A stretch of 64,000 bases of DNA, taken from positions 1-64,000 of the forward strand of contig CAJYJH010000067.1 of NCBI GenBank assembly GCA_913775265.1. Reading direction: 5' to 3'. Both the position numbers and the translations under genes were made by a program. Source of the DNA: an uncultured Mucilaginibacter sp. GTDB taxonomy: Bacteria; Bacteroidota; Bacteroidia; Sphingobacteriales; Sphingobacteriaceae. The notes under the pieces are model-generated. The model had not been told where the DNA came from and searched no databases. It saw only the letters and a program-made list of their open reading frames with translations. Positions 45,349-55,281 of the stretch are shown here, in pieces. How positions within the stretch are numbered: the first letter of the stretch is position 1; each line of letters begins with the position of its first letter.

Positions 45349-46905
45349 TTACCTGCTGTTCCACTTTTCCTGTAAAGCATAACGCGATGCATGAGTATCA
45401 GGCTGCAAATTACTGTTTACATCAATAATCATAACCGACTGCGGTTGCCGCTCCTGTAAACTGTACCAGGTTGGTAAGCCTTTACCGTTGGGGTTACCTG
45501 TTTTAATAAAGTTGGCAAAATAGTTTTGCATGGTTTCGGAAACCTTGTAATCCTCAGGTGTCCAGTTGTAGGCTTTGTTGTAACGCAGGTTCCCAAGCGC
45601 ATACTCAATTTCGGCCGAGTGTACGGCACCGGGGGCATCATTAGGTTTGCCATCGGCAAAAGCCGGGCGCTTGCGGGTATAGTAATATTTGTATACTGGC
45701 TTGCCACCGGTTTTGCTTTGCATGTCGGCCAATTTCCAGGTGCTGTAAGCAATAAAATTATCCGAAGCCAGCTCGGTAGCCACTTGCTCAACATCAGCAT
45801 CAGTAGCTGCCGGATAAGCTGCAAAAATGGCGTCTGCCTTTTCTTTACCGTAAATAGCCAGTAAGGCATCTTTATAAGATTGAACTGTAGATGGCCGGTT
45901 ACCTAAAATATTGCGGTAGCTGCCCTCTGCCGAATTCCAGCCTATCAATAACGGCACATGCATTTGCTCTCCAGCTTCGAAAATCGCCTTAGGCATTTTA
46001 GGGATCAGGTAACCATCCACATCAGCCCCAAAACGGAAACCGGATGATAGTTTAAGTAAGGAATCCGCTGGGATGTTGCGTAAATCGTTAAGCGAAGTAG
46101 CTTTTACTGCAGCTGCAAATTTCTGGCCATTCTCCTCGGCGGTGGCAAGCGGTGCCGGAGACAGATTGCCTAACAATGCACCGCTTTCCGCAATAGCTCC
46201 TGCAAATAATCCTTTGGAAAGCGGGGATACCATTTGTGCACTTACTGACATCGAACCTGCCGATTCACCTGCAATGGTAACTCTTTTCGGGTCGCCGCCA
46301 AAAGCTGCAATGTTTTTCTGTACCCATTCCAAAGCCGCATGCTGATCCATTAAACCATAATTGCCTGAGGCGTGATGCGCCGACTCGGCAGTAAGCAACG
46401 GATGCGCCATAAAACCAAATACACCCAAACGGTAATTCACCGTGATGGCCACAATCCCCTTTTGAGCCATGCTTTCTCCGTCGTACCGGCCCTCCGACCC
46501 ATCACCTGCCGAAAAACCTCCGCCGTAAAAGTATACTAACACAGGCAAACGCTCTTTACCCGATTTGGCAGGCGTCCACACGTTAAGGTATAAACAATCT
46601 TCACTTTTGCCATCGCTCCTAAAAATCATATCGCTGTACAAGGCACGCTGCATAGCCTGCGGACTAAAATGATCAGCTTTGCGGACTTCTGTCCAGTTTT
46701 TGACAGGCTGAGGTTCAACCCAACGCAACTTACCTACTGGCGGCTGTGCAAACGGAATGCCTTTATAAGAACGTATACCACTGGTTTCGGTAACACCCTC
46801 TAATAAGCCATTAGCGGTTTTAACCTGGGGTGGAGCACCTTTATTGGTTTGAGCAGAAAGCTGTATGGATGCCAGCATCAACAGCGACAGAATTACTTTT
46901 TTCAT
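45349..46905 (-). CDS. Type B carboxylesterase
   Basis: This 518-aa alpha/beta hydrolase carries a signal peptide (MKKVILSLLMLASIQLSAQ). The nucleophile is Ser215 in TIAGESAGSMSVS. The oxyanion loop YFYGGGFSAGDG lies near residue 128, and NSAEGS (Glu) and AVHSAEIEYALGN (His) complete the triad. The LGVFGF motif is typical of type B esterases. It probably hydrolyses esters in the periplasm; substrate unknown. A good promoter lies 31 bases before its ATG. The GH20 gene follows but with a 199-base gap, so co-transcription is uncertain. Confidence 0.93.
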   Translation of the reverse strand: MKKVILSLLMLASIQLSAQTNKGAPPQVKTANGLLEGVTETSGIRSYKGIPFAQPPVGKLRWVEPQPVKNWTEVRKADHFSPQAMQRALYSDMIFRSDGKSEDCLYLNVWTPAKSGKERLPVLVYFYGGGFSAGDGSEGRYDGESMAQKGIVAITVNYRLGVFGFMAHPLLTAESAHHASGNYGLMDQHAALEWVQKNIAAFGGDPKRVTIAGESAGSMSVSAQMVSPLSKGLFAGAIAESGALLGNLSPAPLATAEENGQKFAAAVKATSLNDLRNIPADSLLKLSSGFRFGADVDGYLIPKMPKAIFEAGEQMHVPLLIGWNSAEGSYRNILGNRPSTVQSYKDALLAIYGKEKADAIFAAYPAATDADVEQVATELASDNFIAYSTWKLADMQSKTGGKPVYKYYYTRKRPAFADGKPNDAPGAVHSAEIEYALGNLRYNKAYNWTPEDYKVSETMQNYFANFIKTGNPNGKGLPTWYSLQERQPQSVMIIDVNSNLQPDTHASRYALQEKWNSR

Positions 46906-46935
46906 TGAGGTAGATTTTAATTGGCTTGGTTACGG

Positions 46936-46967
46936 CAAATGTAAGTATATGATATTAGCATACCCAA
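46936..46967 (-). promoter_or_regulatory. Promoter of the carboxylesterase gene
   Basis: On the minus strand TTG (46967-46965), a 21-base spacer and TACATTTG (46943-46936) fit the Bacteroidota consensus exactly. The ATG is 30 bases downstream. Confidence 0.65.
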
Positions 46968-46991
46968 CCGTAACAAGGTTGTTAAATAACA

Positions 46992-47019
46992 AAGGCTACA
47001 CCTGATGAGGTACAGCCTT
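46992..47019 (-). terminator. Likely terminator after guaB
   Basis: A stem of 6 + 4 pairs with a two-base internal loop (46992-47003 with 47008-47019) lies 25 bases after the guaB stop and is followed on the minus strand by TTTGTTATTT. Confidence 0.55.
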
Positions 47020-47044
47020 CGTCGCTTTGATTTATTTTGTGAGC

Positions 47045-48535
<1,491 letters not shown>

Positions 48536-48547
48536 TTATTTGCCGGG

Positions 48548-48555
48548 CAAAGGTA
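48548..48555 (-). promoter_or_regulatory. -7 promoter box of guaB
   Basis: TACCTTTG on the minus strand lies 33 bases before the guaB ATG. The expected -33 position falls inside the palindrome at 48569-48592, with no clear TTG. Confidence 0.55.
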
Positions 48556-48568
48556 AGAATTTATTTCG

Positions 48569-48592
48569 ATTTACAGCTATATAGCTGTAAAT
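48569..48592. promoter_or_regulatory. Perfect 24-bp palindrome, putative guaB operator
   Basis: Bases 48569-48592 read the same on both strands with no spacer (half-site ATTTACAGCTAT). It sits 13 bases upstream of the guaB -7 box, over the predicted -33 region. That is a typical place for a dimeric repressor or activator site. No regulator is identified. Confidence 0.6.
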
Positions 48593-48676
48593 GCCTGTAT
48601 AGTTTAAACTTAAATGACAAAATACGGCCGATGCAACAAAGCCATGATGATGCCGGACATCACCCTGCAAAATAGG

Positions 48677-48722
48677 TAAAGTAATATAGTGCCTTCAAAA
48701 TAGAAGACACTATATTACTTTA
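48677..48722 (-). terminator. Terminator of the M16 protease operon
   Basis: A 15-bp stem (48677-48691 with 48708-48722) is extended by four more pairs after one mismatch. It directly follows the stop of the M16 gene. Confidence 0.75.
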
Positions 48723-50000
48723 TTAATATTTTCCAACAATTACTTTATAAAACTCGTCGAAGTTCCAGTACTGGTTGGCTAAACTAAGCAGCTCATCGGC
48801 CGTAACAGATTTTACTATTTCGGTATAACGAGTATAGTAATCGTAGTTCAGCCCCGAAAAATAAACGTTTTTAAATTTATCAGCATGTGAAAAAACGTTT
48901 TCTAAACTTCCCAATAAAGAGCCTAACATATAGTTACGTACTAACGAAAGTTCTTCTTCGCTGATGGGTTCGGTCTTGAGTAAACTGATCTCTTTCTCAA
49001 TTTCCTCTACAGCACTGCGGCAAACATCGGCACCTACTTCGGTAGCAATAAAAAACGCACTACCGTATTTAAGTGATGATATACCAGAGCCGATCCCGTA
49101 AGTATAACCCTTATCCTCGCGGATATTAGCCATTAATCTCGACCCAAAATAACCACCCAATACGGTATTCAACACCTGCAATGCCGGAAAATCGGGATGC
49201 GTGCGATTAACCATCGGCAAGCCCATGCGGATGGCCGACTGTAATGCTTCCGGTTTTTCGGTAAAATAAAAATGTTCTGTTGCTGGTTCAATAAGCTGCT
49301 GGCTTACATCAGCCGGCTCAGCAGCATTTTGCCAATCACTAAAAGCATCTATGATTTGTTTCAGTGAAGCCTCATCAGCTTTACCGGCAATTACCAATGT
49401 ACAGTTAGCAGGCTGATACATTTGTTTAAAATGCGCCAACATATCTGCCCTTTGCAATTGCTGATAATGAACAGCATCAGCACTTAAGCCATAAATAGAA
49501 TCGCCATACACTGCACGGTTAAACGCACGGCGCGCCAGGATGTCGTTTTTTTGCAGACTTACCTGCAACTTTTGCTGCTGGTTGCGGATGTAGGTATCCA
49601 GTTCTTTTTCCGGGAACTGGCTGTCAGTTAAAATATCTTTTATAACCGGCAAAGTATGTTCTAAGTGCCGGTTTAAGCTGTAAAGTGTTAGCTGCGAGTT
49701 ATCATAACCATACTCTGCCTGCAAAAAAGCACCGTAATAATCAATTTTATCGGCTATTTGTGTGGCCGACAAGGTTGAAGTACCTTCGGTAAGCATGGTA
49801 TTTACCGCCATGTTTAGTAATGGCTTGGTCGGGTCGAAACGCAGGTTACCAAAAATCAACTCTATACGCAGCAAATCCTGATCGCCGGAATTGAACCAGT
49901 ACACTTTACAACCGTTAGGCAATTGTGTGTGCCCGGGCTCAATAAGACTGATATGATCAATCGCCTGAAAATCAGGCGCCAAAGTTCTGTTCAACATCAT
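48723..50000 (-). CDS. M16-family peptidase-like protein, non-catalytic subunit type
   Basis: This 425-aa protein has the M16 fold (VNTMLTEGTSTLSATQIADKIDYYGAFLQ, LVIAGKADEASLKQIID, LQVLNTVLGGYFGSRLMANIREDKGYTYG) but no HxxEH zinc motif at the expected N-terminal place, where MLTEGTST occupies the helix. It is therefore a substrate-binding, non-catalytic partner. It starts 5 bases after the stop of the active M16 gene. The pair resembles the alpha/beta subunits of mitochondrial processing peptidase and of bacterial M16B heterodimers. No signal peptide is visible, so it seems cytoplasmic. Confidence 0.9.
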   Translation of the reverse strand: MMLNRTLAPDFQAIDHISLIEPGHTQLPNGCKVYWFNSGDQDLLRIELIFGNLRFDPTKPLLNMAVNTMLTEGTSTLSATQIADKIDYYGAFLQAEYGYDNSQLTLYSLNRHLEHTLPVIKDILTDSQFPEKELDTYIRNQQQKLQVSLQKNDILARRAFNRAVYGDSIYGLSADAVHYQQLQRADMLAHFKQMYQPANCTLVIAGKADEASLKQIIDAFSDWQNAAEPADVSQQLIEPATEHFYFTEKPEALQSAIRMGLPMVNRTHPDFPALQVLNTVLGGYFGSRLMANIREDKGYTYGIGSGISSLKYGSAFFIATEVGADVCRSAVEEIEKEISLLKTEPISEEELSLVRNYMLGSLLGSLENVFSHADKFKNVYFSGLNYDYYTRYTEIVKSVTADELLSLANQYWNFDEFYKVIVGKY

Positions 50001-50005
50001 GCGGT

Positions 50006-51244
50006 TTATTTTTCGGCCAGGTAAATCAGTGTAGAAGAATTTTCTTTACGGAAAACACGCTGAGCCTGTTCCTGTATTTGCTGTGCAGTTACTTTTAAAT
50101 AATTTTCGGTTTCGTAATTAAACAAGTCGGCATCGCCCAGTAGCTCAAAATAAGCCAGGTTCATGGCCTTGTCGAGCAAAGCCATCTCTGCAAATACCAT
50201 AGTCGACTCGGTTTTGTTTTTAACCTTCGTCAGTTCTTCATCAGTAATAGGCGCTTTACCCATCTCTTCCAGCTCCTGCCAAATAGCAGCTTCAGCCTCT
50301 TCAATATTGATGTTTTCTAAAGGCTTACCTTCAACCACCAGCATACCCTTATCAAAGCTACCGGTTAAATAAGCATGTATTTCGCTAAACAGTTGTTTTT
50401 CGCGCACCAGCGAGCGGTGCAAACGGGATGATTGTCCGCGCGAAAGGATATCAGAAATCAGATCGAGCGCATAATAATTTTCGTCGGTACGGGCCGGCAC
50501 CTGGAAAGCAATATAAATATCGTTTAAAGGCACTTTTGCCGTAACAATTTCACGGCGTTCCTCTTGCTGATCAGGTTCTTGCGGCAGGTTACGTTCATAC
50601 TTTTGGCCGGCTGGAATAGGCTCAAACCATTTTTCGGCCAGGGCTTTTACCTGTTCGGTAGTTACATCGCCACCTACCACCATAATGGCATTTTGCGGGT
50701 TGTAGTGCTTTTTAAAGAAAGCCTTTACATCCTCAATTTTCGCGTGCTCTATGTGTTCCAGGTTCTTACCAATCGTAGCCCACTGGTAAGGATGCTGCTT
50801 ATAAACCATGGGGCGCAGGCGCAGCCATACATCGCCGTAAGGCTGGTTAAGGTAACGCTGCTTAAACTCTTCCATCACCACGTTGCGCTGCACTTCCAGG
50901 CTTTTTTCGCTAAAAGCCAGGCTCAGCATGCGGTCGCTCTCTAACCAAAAGGCTGTTTCTAAATTTGCCGCAGGCAGAGTAATGTAATAGTTAGTAATAT
51001 CGTTGCTGGTAAAAGCATTGTTTTCGCCGCCAACACGCTGTAGTGGCTCATCATAAACAGGAATATTAATAGAGCCACCAAACATTAAATGCTCAAACAA
51101 ATGAGCAAAGCCGGTTTGATCAGGGCTTTCGTCGCGGGCGCCAACATCATATAAAATATTAACTACCGCCATAGGCGTGGTATGATCTTCATGAACAATT
51201 ACCCTAAGGCCATTGCTCAATGTAAAACGGTTGAATTTAACCAT
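50006..51244 (-). CDS. M16-family zinc metallopeptidase, catalytic subunit
   Basis: The inverted zinc motif HLFEH is at residues 48-52, and the distal Glu appears in EVQRNVVMEEFKQR about 76 residues later. The rest follows the M16B pattern: NPQNAIMVVGGDVTTEQVKALAEKWF and IYIAFQVPARTDENYYALDLISDILSRGQSSRLH. No signal peptide is visible. It is followed 5 bases on by the non-catalytic homologue, and the two probably form a heterodimer that degrades peptides. A TAnnTTTG box precedes it. 412 aa is the usual length. Confidence 0.94.
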   Translation of the reverse strand: MVKFNRFTLSNGLRVIVHEDHTTPMAVVNILYDVGARDESPDQTGFAHLFEHLMFGGSINIPVYDEPLQRVGGENNAFTSNDITNYYITLPAANLETAFWLESDRMLSLAFSEKSLEVQRNVVMEEFKQRYLNQPYGDVWLRLRPMVYKQHPYQWATIGKNLEHIEHAKIEDVKAFFKKHYNPQNAIMVVGGDVTTEQVKALAEKWFEPIPAGQKYERNLPQEPDQQEERREIVTAKVPLNDIYIAFQVPARTDENYYALDLISDILSRGQSSRLHRSLVREKQLFSEIHAYLTGSFDKGMLVVEGKPLENINIEEAEAAIWQELEEMGKAPITDEELTKVKNKTESTMVFAEMALLDKAMNLAYFELLGDADLFNYETENYLKVTAQQIQEQAQRVFRKENSSTLIYLAEK

Positions 51245-51274
51245 GTAATTTCAGAACAAAATTTTATAGAACGG

Positions 51275-51282
51275 CAAATGTA
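51275..51282 (-). promoter_or_regulatory. -7 promoter box of the M16 operon
   Basis: TACATTTG on the minus strand lies 30 bases before the ATG at 51244. No exact TTG is at the -33 distance. Confidence 0.5.
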
Positions 51283-51440
51283 ATGTTTTGGCCTTTAAAT
51301 CAGCATTCCATTTTTTGCCTGGGTCAATTGGTGATGATTATCGTAATAATACTAACGCTACAGCTTAAAATTTATTGAGCCTTTTGTAAACACTTTTACC
51401 TACAACAACAAATATTAAAGTTTACACACGATACAAAAAA

Positions 51441-51472
51441 TTAACGGTTGCCAAAACCCTGGCAACCGTTAA
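51441..51472 (-). terminator. Terminator of the PspC/LiaF-like operon
   Basis: A perfect 13-bp stem (51441-51453 with 51460-51472) is followed on the minus strand by a run of six T residues. It lies 22 bases after the stop of the LiaF-like gene. Confidence 0.85.
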
Positions 51473-51494
51473 ATCAAATCAGCAGAATTTTTAC

Positions 51495-52463
51495 TTAATA
51501 CCGGTGTACGTTAAAATCGGACACGCCGCCTTTCAGTTTAAGATAGATTTTGTTTTTAGCATTCTCGAAGCCAGACGTTGTATAATGATCGCCGCTAAGT
51601 TTATTAAAGCCTTCGAAATCGTTAGACGACAGGCCGCTTGAGGTTACAATGTCGCAAGCAGCATTTTTAGGGATACTAATATTGATCTCTGACGCCCCGG
51701 TTGATACCACTACATCGGTAAGCGGTAGTTTATCGTCTAACTTAACACTGCATGATGCTGCACCACCGTTGATGTTTAAGTTGCGCACTTTGTAGGGTGT
51801 TAAATCAAAATCTACTTTGGCCGCCCCCCCTTTTATATTGATGTCCCAGATAGGTGTTGTATTAATGCTCAAACGGGCCACATTCATATTTCCACCATCC
51901 CACCTGAAACGCCGGTTACGTTTATTCATGTCAAAATCAACTACAGTAACTGAGTCTTCGGTACGGCTGTCTAATTTATAGTCACCGTAATACTCGCTGG
52001 TTGAGGCTGTAAATAAACTGTCGGTAGTTTTGCTTAATGTATACTTGGTAGCACCACCGCTTACGTTAAGGCGGGCATATTTGGTACCTGCTGCAAACGG
52101 TTGCTGATAGGTATTAGATGATGCTTTATCAGATACTTTTAAATCGCCGTCCGTGTCATCATCATCGTCGTTATCATCAGTGATGTTATAATTATATTTA
52201 AAAGGACCAAAACCATGACGATTGCCAACGTTACTAAACAGTATAAAACCTAAACCTATAATCAGTACAGCTACCCTTACCAGCGTAGCCCAAACCGCCC
52301 TGGTATTTGAAAGCAAAAGGTTAACACCGCCAATCACCAGGAACACAGGCCACAGGCGAAACAGGTTGCCCCAATGAAAATCAATTACACCAAAGTTATT
52401 GAGTAAAAATACGGCGCCGATAATTACCAGCACCAGGCCCGAAAATAATCTGTCGTTTCTCAT
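51495..52463 (-). CDS. LiaF-like / DUF5668 envelope-stress membrane protein
   Basis: This 322-aa protein has an N-terminal block of about four membrane helices (LFSGLVLVIIGAVFLLNNFGVIDFHWGNLF and RLWPVFLVIGGVNLLLSN, then another pair to residue 83), the LiaI/LiaF-TM or DUF5668 pattern. After an Asp-rich linker (NITDDNDDDDDTDGD) a beta-helix-like domain (about residues 125-322) repeats ARLNVSGGATKY, NINGGAASCSV and INISIPKNAACD motifs. Family members in Firmicutes hold back cell-wall stress signalling. Here it starts 3 bases after the PspC gene, which supports an envelope-stress role by inference. A strong terminator follows. Confidence 0.85.
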   Translation of the reverse strand: MRNDRLFSGLVLVIIGAVFLLNNFGVIDFHWGNLFRLWPVFLVIGGVNLLLSNTRAVWATLVRVAVLIIGLGFILFSNVGNRHGFGPFKYNYNITDDNDDDDDTDGDLKVSDKASSNTYQQPFAAGTKYARLNVSGGATKYTLSKTTDSLFTASTSEYYGDYKLDSRTEDSVTVVDFDMNKRNRRFRWDGGNMNVARLSINTTPIWDINIKGGAAKVDFDLTPYKVRNLNINGGAASCSVKLDDKLPLTDVVVSTGASEINISIPKNAACDIVTSSGLSSNDFEGFNKLSGDHYTTSGFENAKNKIYLKLKGGVSDFNVHRY

Positions 52464-52466
52464 GGT

Positions 52467-52952
52467 TTAAACAATTGGAGGATTAGTATTTGACGATTTA
52501 CGGTTGCTTGAAGTAAAAATGAGTGCTAACCCCACGCCTACAATGGTAACCGGCCATAAGTGTTCAAAGTCCAAATCCGGGAATATATCATACTCATCCA
52601 AAAGCAGTACGGCTCCCAGAATAATGAACAACAAACCTGCAATTAAGCTAAAATTACTTTTACGTTTAACAGGCTGGTAAGAAGCAAATGGCGAAGCACT
52701 GTCGGCATCGGGCTGCACCGGCGGCATAGTATAATCTACTTCCGGTTGTTTAAAGGTGTAATCTACCTTTTTAGGTAACACTGCCCAAAGAATGATATAG
52801 AGTAATACGCCCGAGCCTTTAGCAATTAAAGCCACCAGGAACAGCACCCTTACGATGGTAGGGTCTATATCCAGGTAATCGGCAATTCCTTTACACACAC
52901 CGCCAACCATTTTATTTAATTCGTCGCGGTAAAGTCTTCTATTGTTGTTCAT
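52467..52952 (-). CDS. PspC-domain membrane protein
   Basis: The PspC domain covers residues 3-62 (LYRDELNKMVGGVCKGIADYLDIDPTIVRVLF then a membrane helix ending LPKKV). After a Pro/Asp-rich linker, two further membrane helices appear (about residues 102-120 and 132-152, in the LIAGLLFIILGAVLLLDEYDIFP pattern of LiaI-type proteins). Length is 161 aa. PspC proteins help cells respond to membrane damage. It starts 22 bases after the SDR gene and 3 bases before the LiaF-like gene, so all three may be one transcript. Which signals it answers to is unknown. Confidence 0.9.
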   Translation of the reverse strand: MNNNRRLYRDELNKMVGGVCKGIADYLDIDPTIVRVLFLVALIAKGSGVLLYIILWAVLPKKVDYTFKQPEVDYTMPPVQPDADSASPFASYQPVKRKSNFSLIAGLLFIILGAVLLLDEYDIFPDLDFEHLWPVTIVGVGLALIFTSSNRKSSNTNPPIV

Positions 52953-52974
52953 TGTTTTAAGTTTTTGATGGTAC

Positions 52975-53682
52975 TTATTGTAACTGACCTAAAACGGGCT
53001 TCATTACAATCTCATCTACATTTGCGCCTGCGCTCATGCGGTAAGTAGTAACTACGGCAGCGGCAACATCGTCAGGCATGATAAACCGGTCGGGGTGCAC
53101 CTCCGTTCCGGCCCATGATGCCGTAAGTGTCGAACCCGGCAGTAGCGCGGTTACTTTTACACTGTATGGCTGCATTTCAAGTTTCATTACAGTATTAAGA
53201 CTATACATCGCAGCTTTTGTTACACTATAACTACCAGCATTTATTGCAGGATGCAAAGCAGCGGCCGAACAGATGTTAAAAATGTGTCCGCTGCGTTGCT
53301 CAGTCATGCTTTTACCGAAAAAACGATATAACTCGTAGGGCGGCATCAGGTTAGTATTGATTTGGCTTATCAAAGTATCATCATCATCGTCCAGCACTTT
53401 CGACGGAATGAACAAGCCAACGTTATTCACCAGTACTTTAATGAAACCCAATTGTGCTTGCGCCTGGCGGGCAAAATCAAGCAAATCGGTTTTTATACTG
53501 CAATCGGTAGCGCGGGTAAAAACCCGGATGTTAGGATTTACAACCAGTAGTTCTTCCTTTAATTGTTCTAAATCTTTTACCTTTCGCGAACAAATTGCCA
53601 GGTTTAATCCTTGTTTAGCAAATGCTATAGCAATGGAGCGGCCTATCCCTTGGGTAGCGCCTGTGATGAGGGCATTTTCCAT
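52975..53682 (-). CDS. Short-chain dehydrogenase/reductase (SDR)
   Basis: This 235-aa Rossmann-fold oxidoreductase has the cofactor motif TGATQGIGRSIA, the NNVG motif (VLVNNVGLF) and the catalytic Tyr/Lys in YSVTKAA, preceded by Ser in ICSAAAL. The residue following the glycine motif region (CSRKVKDLEQL) suggests NADP(H). The frame extends to 53703 at a non-ATG start, but the ATG at 53682 (MENALITGA) is the typical start. Substrate unknown; it resembles 3-ketoacyl reductase-like SDRs. It is divergent from the MlaE gene. Confidence 0.92.
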   Translation of the reverse strand: MENALITGATQGIGRSIAIAFAKQGLNLAICSRKVKDLEQLKEELLVVNPNIRVFTRATDCSIKTDLLDFARQAQAQLGFIKVLVNNVGLFIPSKVLDDDDDTLISQINTNLMPPYELYRFFGKSMTEQRSGHIFNICSAAALHPAINAGSYSVTKAAMYSLNTVMKLEMQPYSVKVTALLPGSTLTASWAGTEVHPDRFIMPDDVAAAVVTTYRMSAGANVDEIVMKPVLGQLQ

Positions 53683-53771
53683 AATTAATAACAAATAAAG
53701 CAATTTATTAAAGCTATAGGGCTTTATTACAAAAACGTATTTTTACCCATAATCAAAAAAGCATACTTTCA

Positions 53772-54503
53772 ATGTTTTCTACTTTAGGCCGGTACATTCT
53801 TTTACTAAGATTAAGCTTTAAGCGCCCCGAAAAATTTTCTATCTATTGGAATGAAGTGATGCGCGAAATGGTGTCTGTAGGCATTGGCTCTATGGGTATC
53901 ATCAGCATTATTTCTGTTTTTATCGGAGCTGCCACTACTATACAAGTAGCTTTCCAATTATCAAGCCCGTTAGTCCCCCGCAGTATTGCCGGCAGTATTG
54001 CACGCGACTCTAACATTCTGGAGTTTAGCCCCACCATCTCTTCGCTGGTTTTAGCAGGCCGCGTAGGTTCAAGTATTGCATCGCAAATTGGCACCATGAG
54101 GGTTACCGAGCAAATAGACGCCCTCGAAATTATGGGTGTTAACGCACCGGGATACCTGATTGCACCTAAAATTATAGCATGTATGTTAATGGTGCCGTTA
54201 CTGGTGATCTTTTCGATAGCACTGGCCTTAACCGGTGGTTATATTGCCTGCGTGGTAACCGGTGATGTTAGCCCTGCCGATTATTTAATGGGCGTACACG
54301 ACGGCTTTATGCCCATCACCATCCAGGTGGCCTTGGTTAAAGCTTTTGTATTTGGATTTTTGATTGCTTCTATCTGCGCCTATCAAGGGTTTTATACTTC
54401 GGGTGGTGCTTTAGAGGTGGGACAGTCGGCCACTCAGGGCGTGGTTTACAGCTGTGTAATGATTTTATTTGCCGATTTGATGGTAACCAGTATAATGCTA
54501 TGA
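53772..54503 (+). CDS. MlaE-family ABC transporter permease
   Basis: This 243-aa permease (YrbE/MlaE family) has about five membrane helices and the block EFSPTISSLVLAGRVGSSIASQIGTMRVTEQIDALEIMGVNAPGYL, the family hallmark. It overlaps the ATPase gene by 4 bases (ATGA), so both are translated together. MlaE-type transporters move phospholipids between the inner and outer membrane. In many bacteria an MCE-domain substrate-binding protein follows, but here the next gene is unrelated. Confidence 0.92.
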   Translation: MFSTLGRYILLLRLSFKRPEKFSIYWNEVMREMVSVGIGSMGIISIISVFIGAATTIQVAFQLSSPLVPRSIAGSIARDSNILEFSPTISSLVLAGRVGSSIASQIGTMRVTEQIDALEIMGVNAPGYLIAPKIIACMLMVPLLVIFSIALALTGGYIACVVTGDVSPADYLMGVHDGFMPITIQVALVKAFVFGFLIASICAYQGFYTSGGALEVGQSATQGVVYSCVMILFADLMVTSIML

Positions 54504-55252
54504 TTGAGATTAAAGATATATATAAAACCTTTGGCGAAAACGAGGTATTACGTGGTATAAGCGCAGTGTTTGAGCCGGGTAAAAACAACTTAATCATAGG
54601 TGGTTCAGGGTCTGGTAAAACTACACTGCTTAAATGTATTGTAGGCTTGCATGAGCCAACCAAAGGACAGGTTATTTTTAACAATGAGAATTTTACTGAG
54701 ATGGATTTTGAGCAACGCGTCCCCATCCGTAAGCAAATTGGTATGTTGTTTCAAAACTCGGCTTTGTTCGACTCCATGACGGTGGAAGAGAATATTATTT
54801 TCCCGCTTAACATGTTTACCGACATGAGCGTGTCCGAAAAACGCGACCGTGCTGACTTTTGTTTAGAGCGGGTAAACCTGAAAGACAAAAACAGCTTGTA
54901 CCCTTCCGAGCTTTCGGGTGGCATGAAAAAACGTGTAGGCATAGCGCGAGCCATTGCTATGGAACCTAAATATTTGTTTGTGGATGAGCCTAACTCAGGC
55001 CTCGACCCAAAAACATCCATCGTCATTGATGAGTTGATTAATGAGCTCACTCAGGAGTACAAAATAACTACTGTTATTGTAACCCACGACATGAACTCGG
55101 TAATGGGTATTGGCGATCACATCATCTTTTTGCACCAAGGCAAGAAAGCATGGGAAGGCTCCAACAAAGAAATTGCGCATACCGACAATCAAGAGCTTAA
55201 CGACTTTGTATTTGCCAGTAAATTTACCCAAGCAGCTAAAGAGAAACTCTAA
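54500..55252 (+). CDS. MlaF-type ABC transporter ATPase
   Basis: This is the ATPase of the MlaE-type lipid transporter. The Walker A loop GGSGSGKTT is at residues 34-42, the Q-loop is in GMLFQNSALFDSMTVEENI, the signature is LSGGMKKR, the Walker B is YLFVDEPNSGLD, and the switch His is in VTHDM. All catalytic parts are present, and 250 aa is typical. It overlaps the permease gene by 4 bases. No MCE-domain gene follows; downstream, 29 bases away, a convergent lipoprotein-like gene ends. Confidence 0.94.
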   Translation: MIEIKDIYKTFGENEVLRGISAVFEPGKNNLIIGGSGSGKTTLLKCIVGLHEPTKGQVIFNNENFTEMDFEQRVPIRKQIGMLFQNSALFDSMTVEENIIFPLNMFTDMSVSEKRDRADFCLERVNLKDKNSLYPSELSGGMKKRVGIARAIAMEPKYLFVDEPNSGLDPKTSIVIDELINELTQEYKITTVIVTHDMNSVMGIGDHIIFLHQGKKAWEGSNKEIAHTDNQELNDFVFASKFTQAAKEKL

Positions 55253-55281
55253 TATAAACGCGAGTTTCAGTCAAATTCTAC

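Noticed and set aside
45429-45869. 146-aa open frame in the carboxylesterase region
   Set aside because: It lies out of frame within a well-conserved enzyme and shows no domain.
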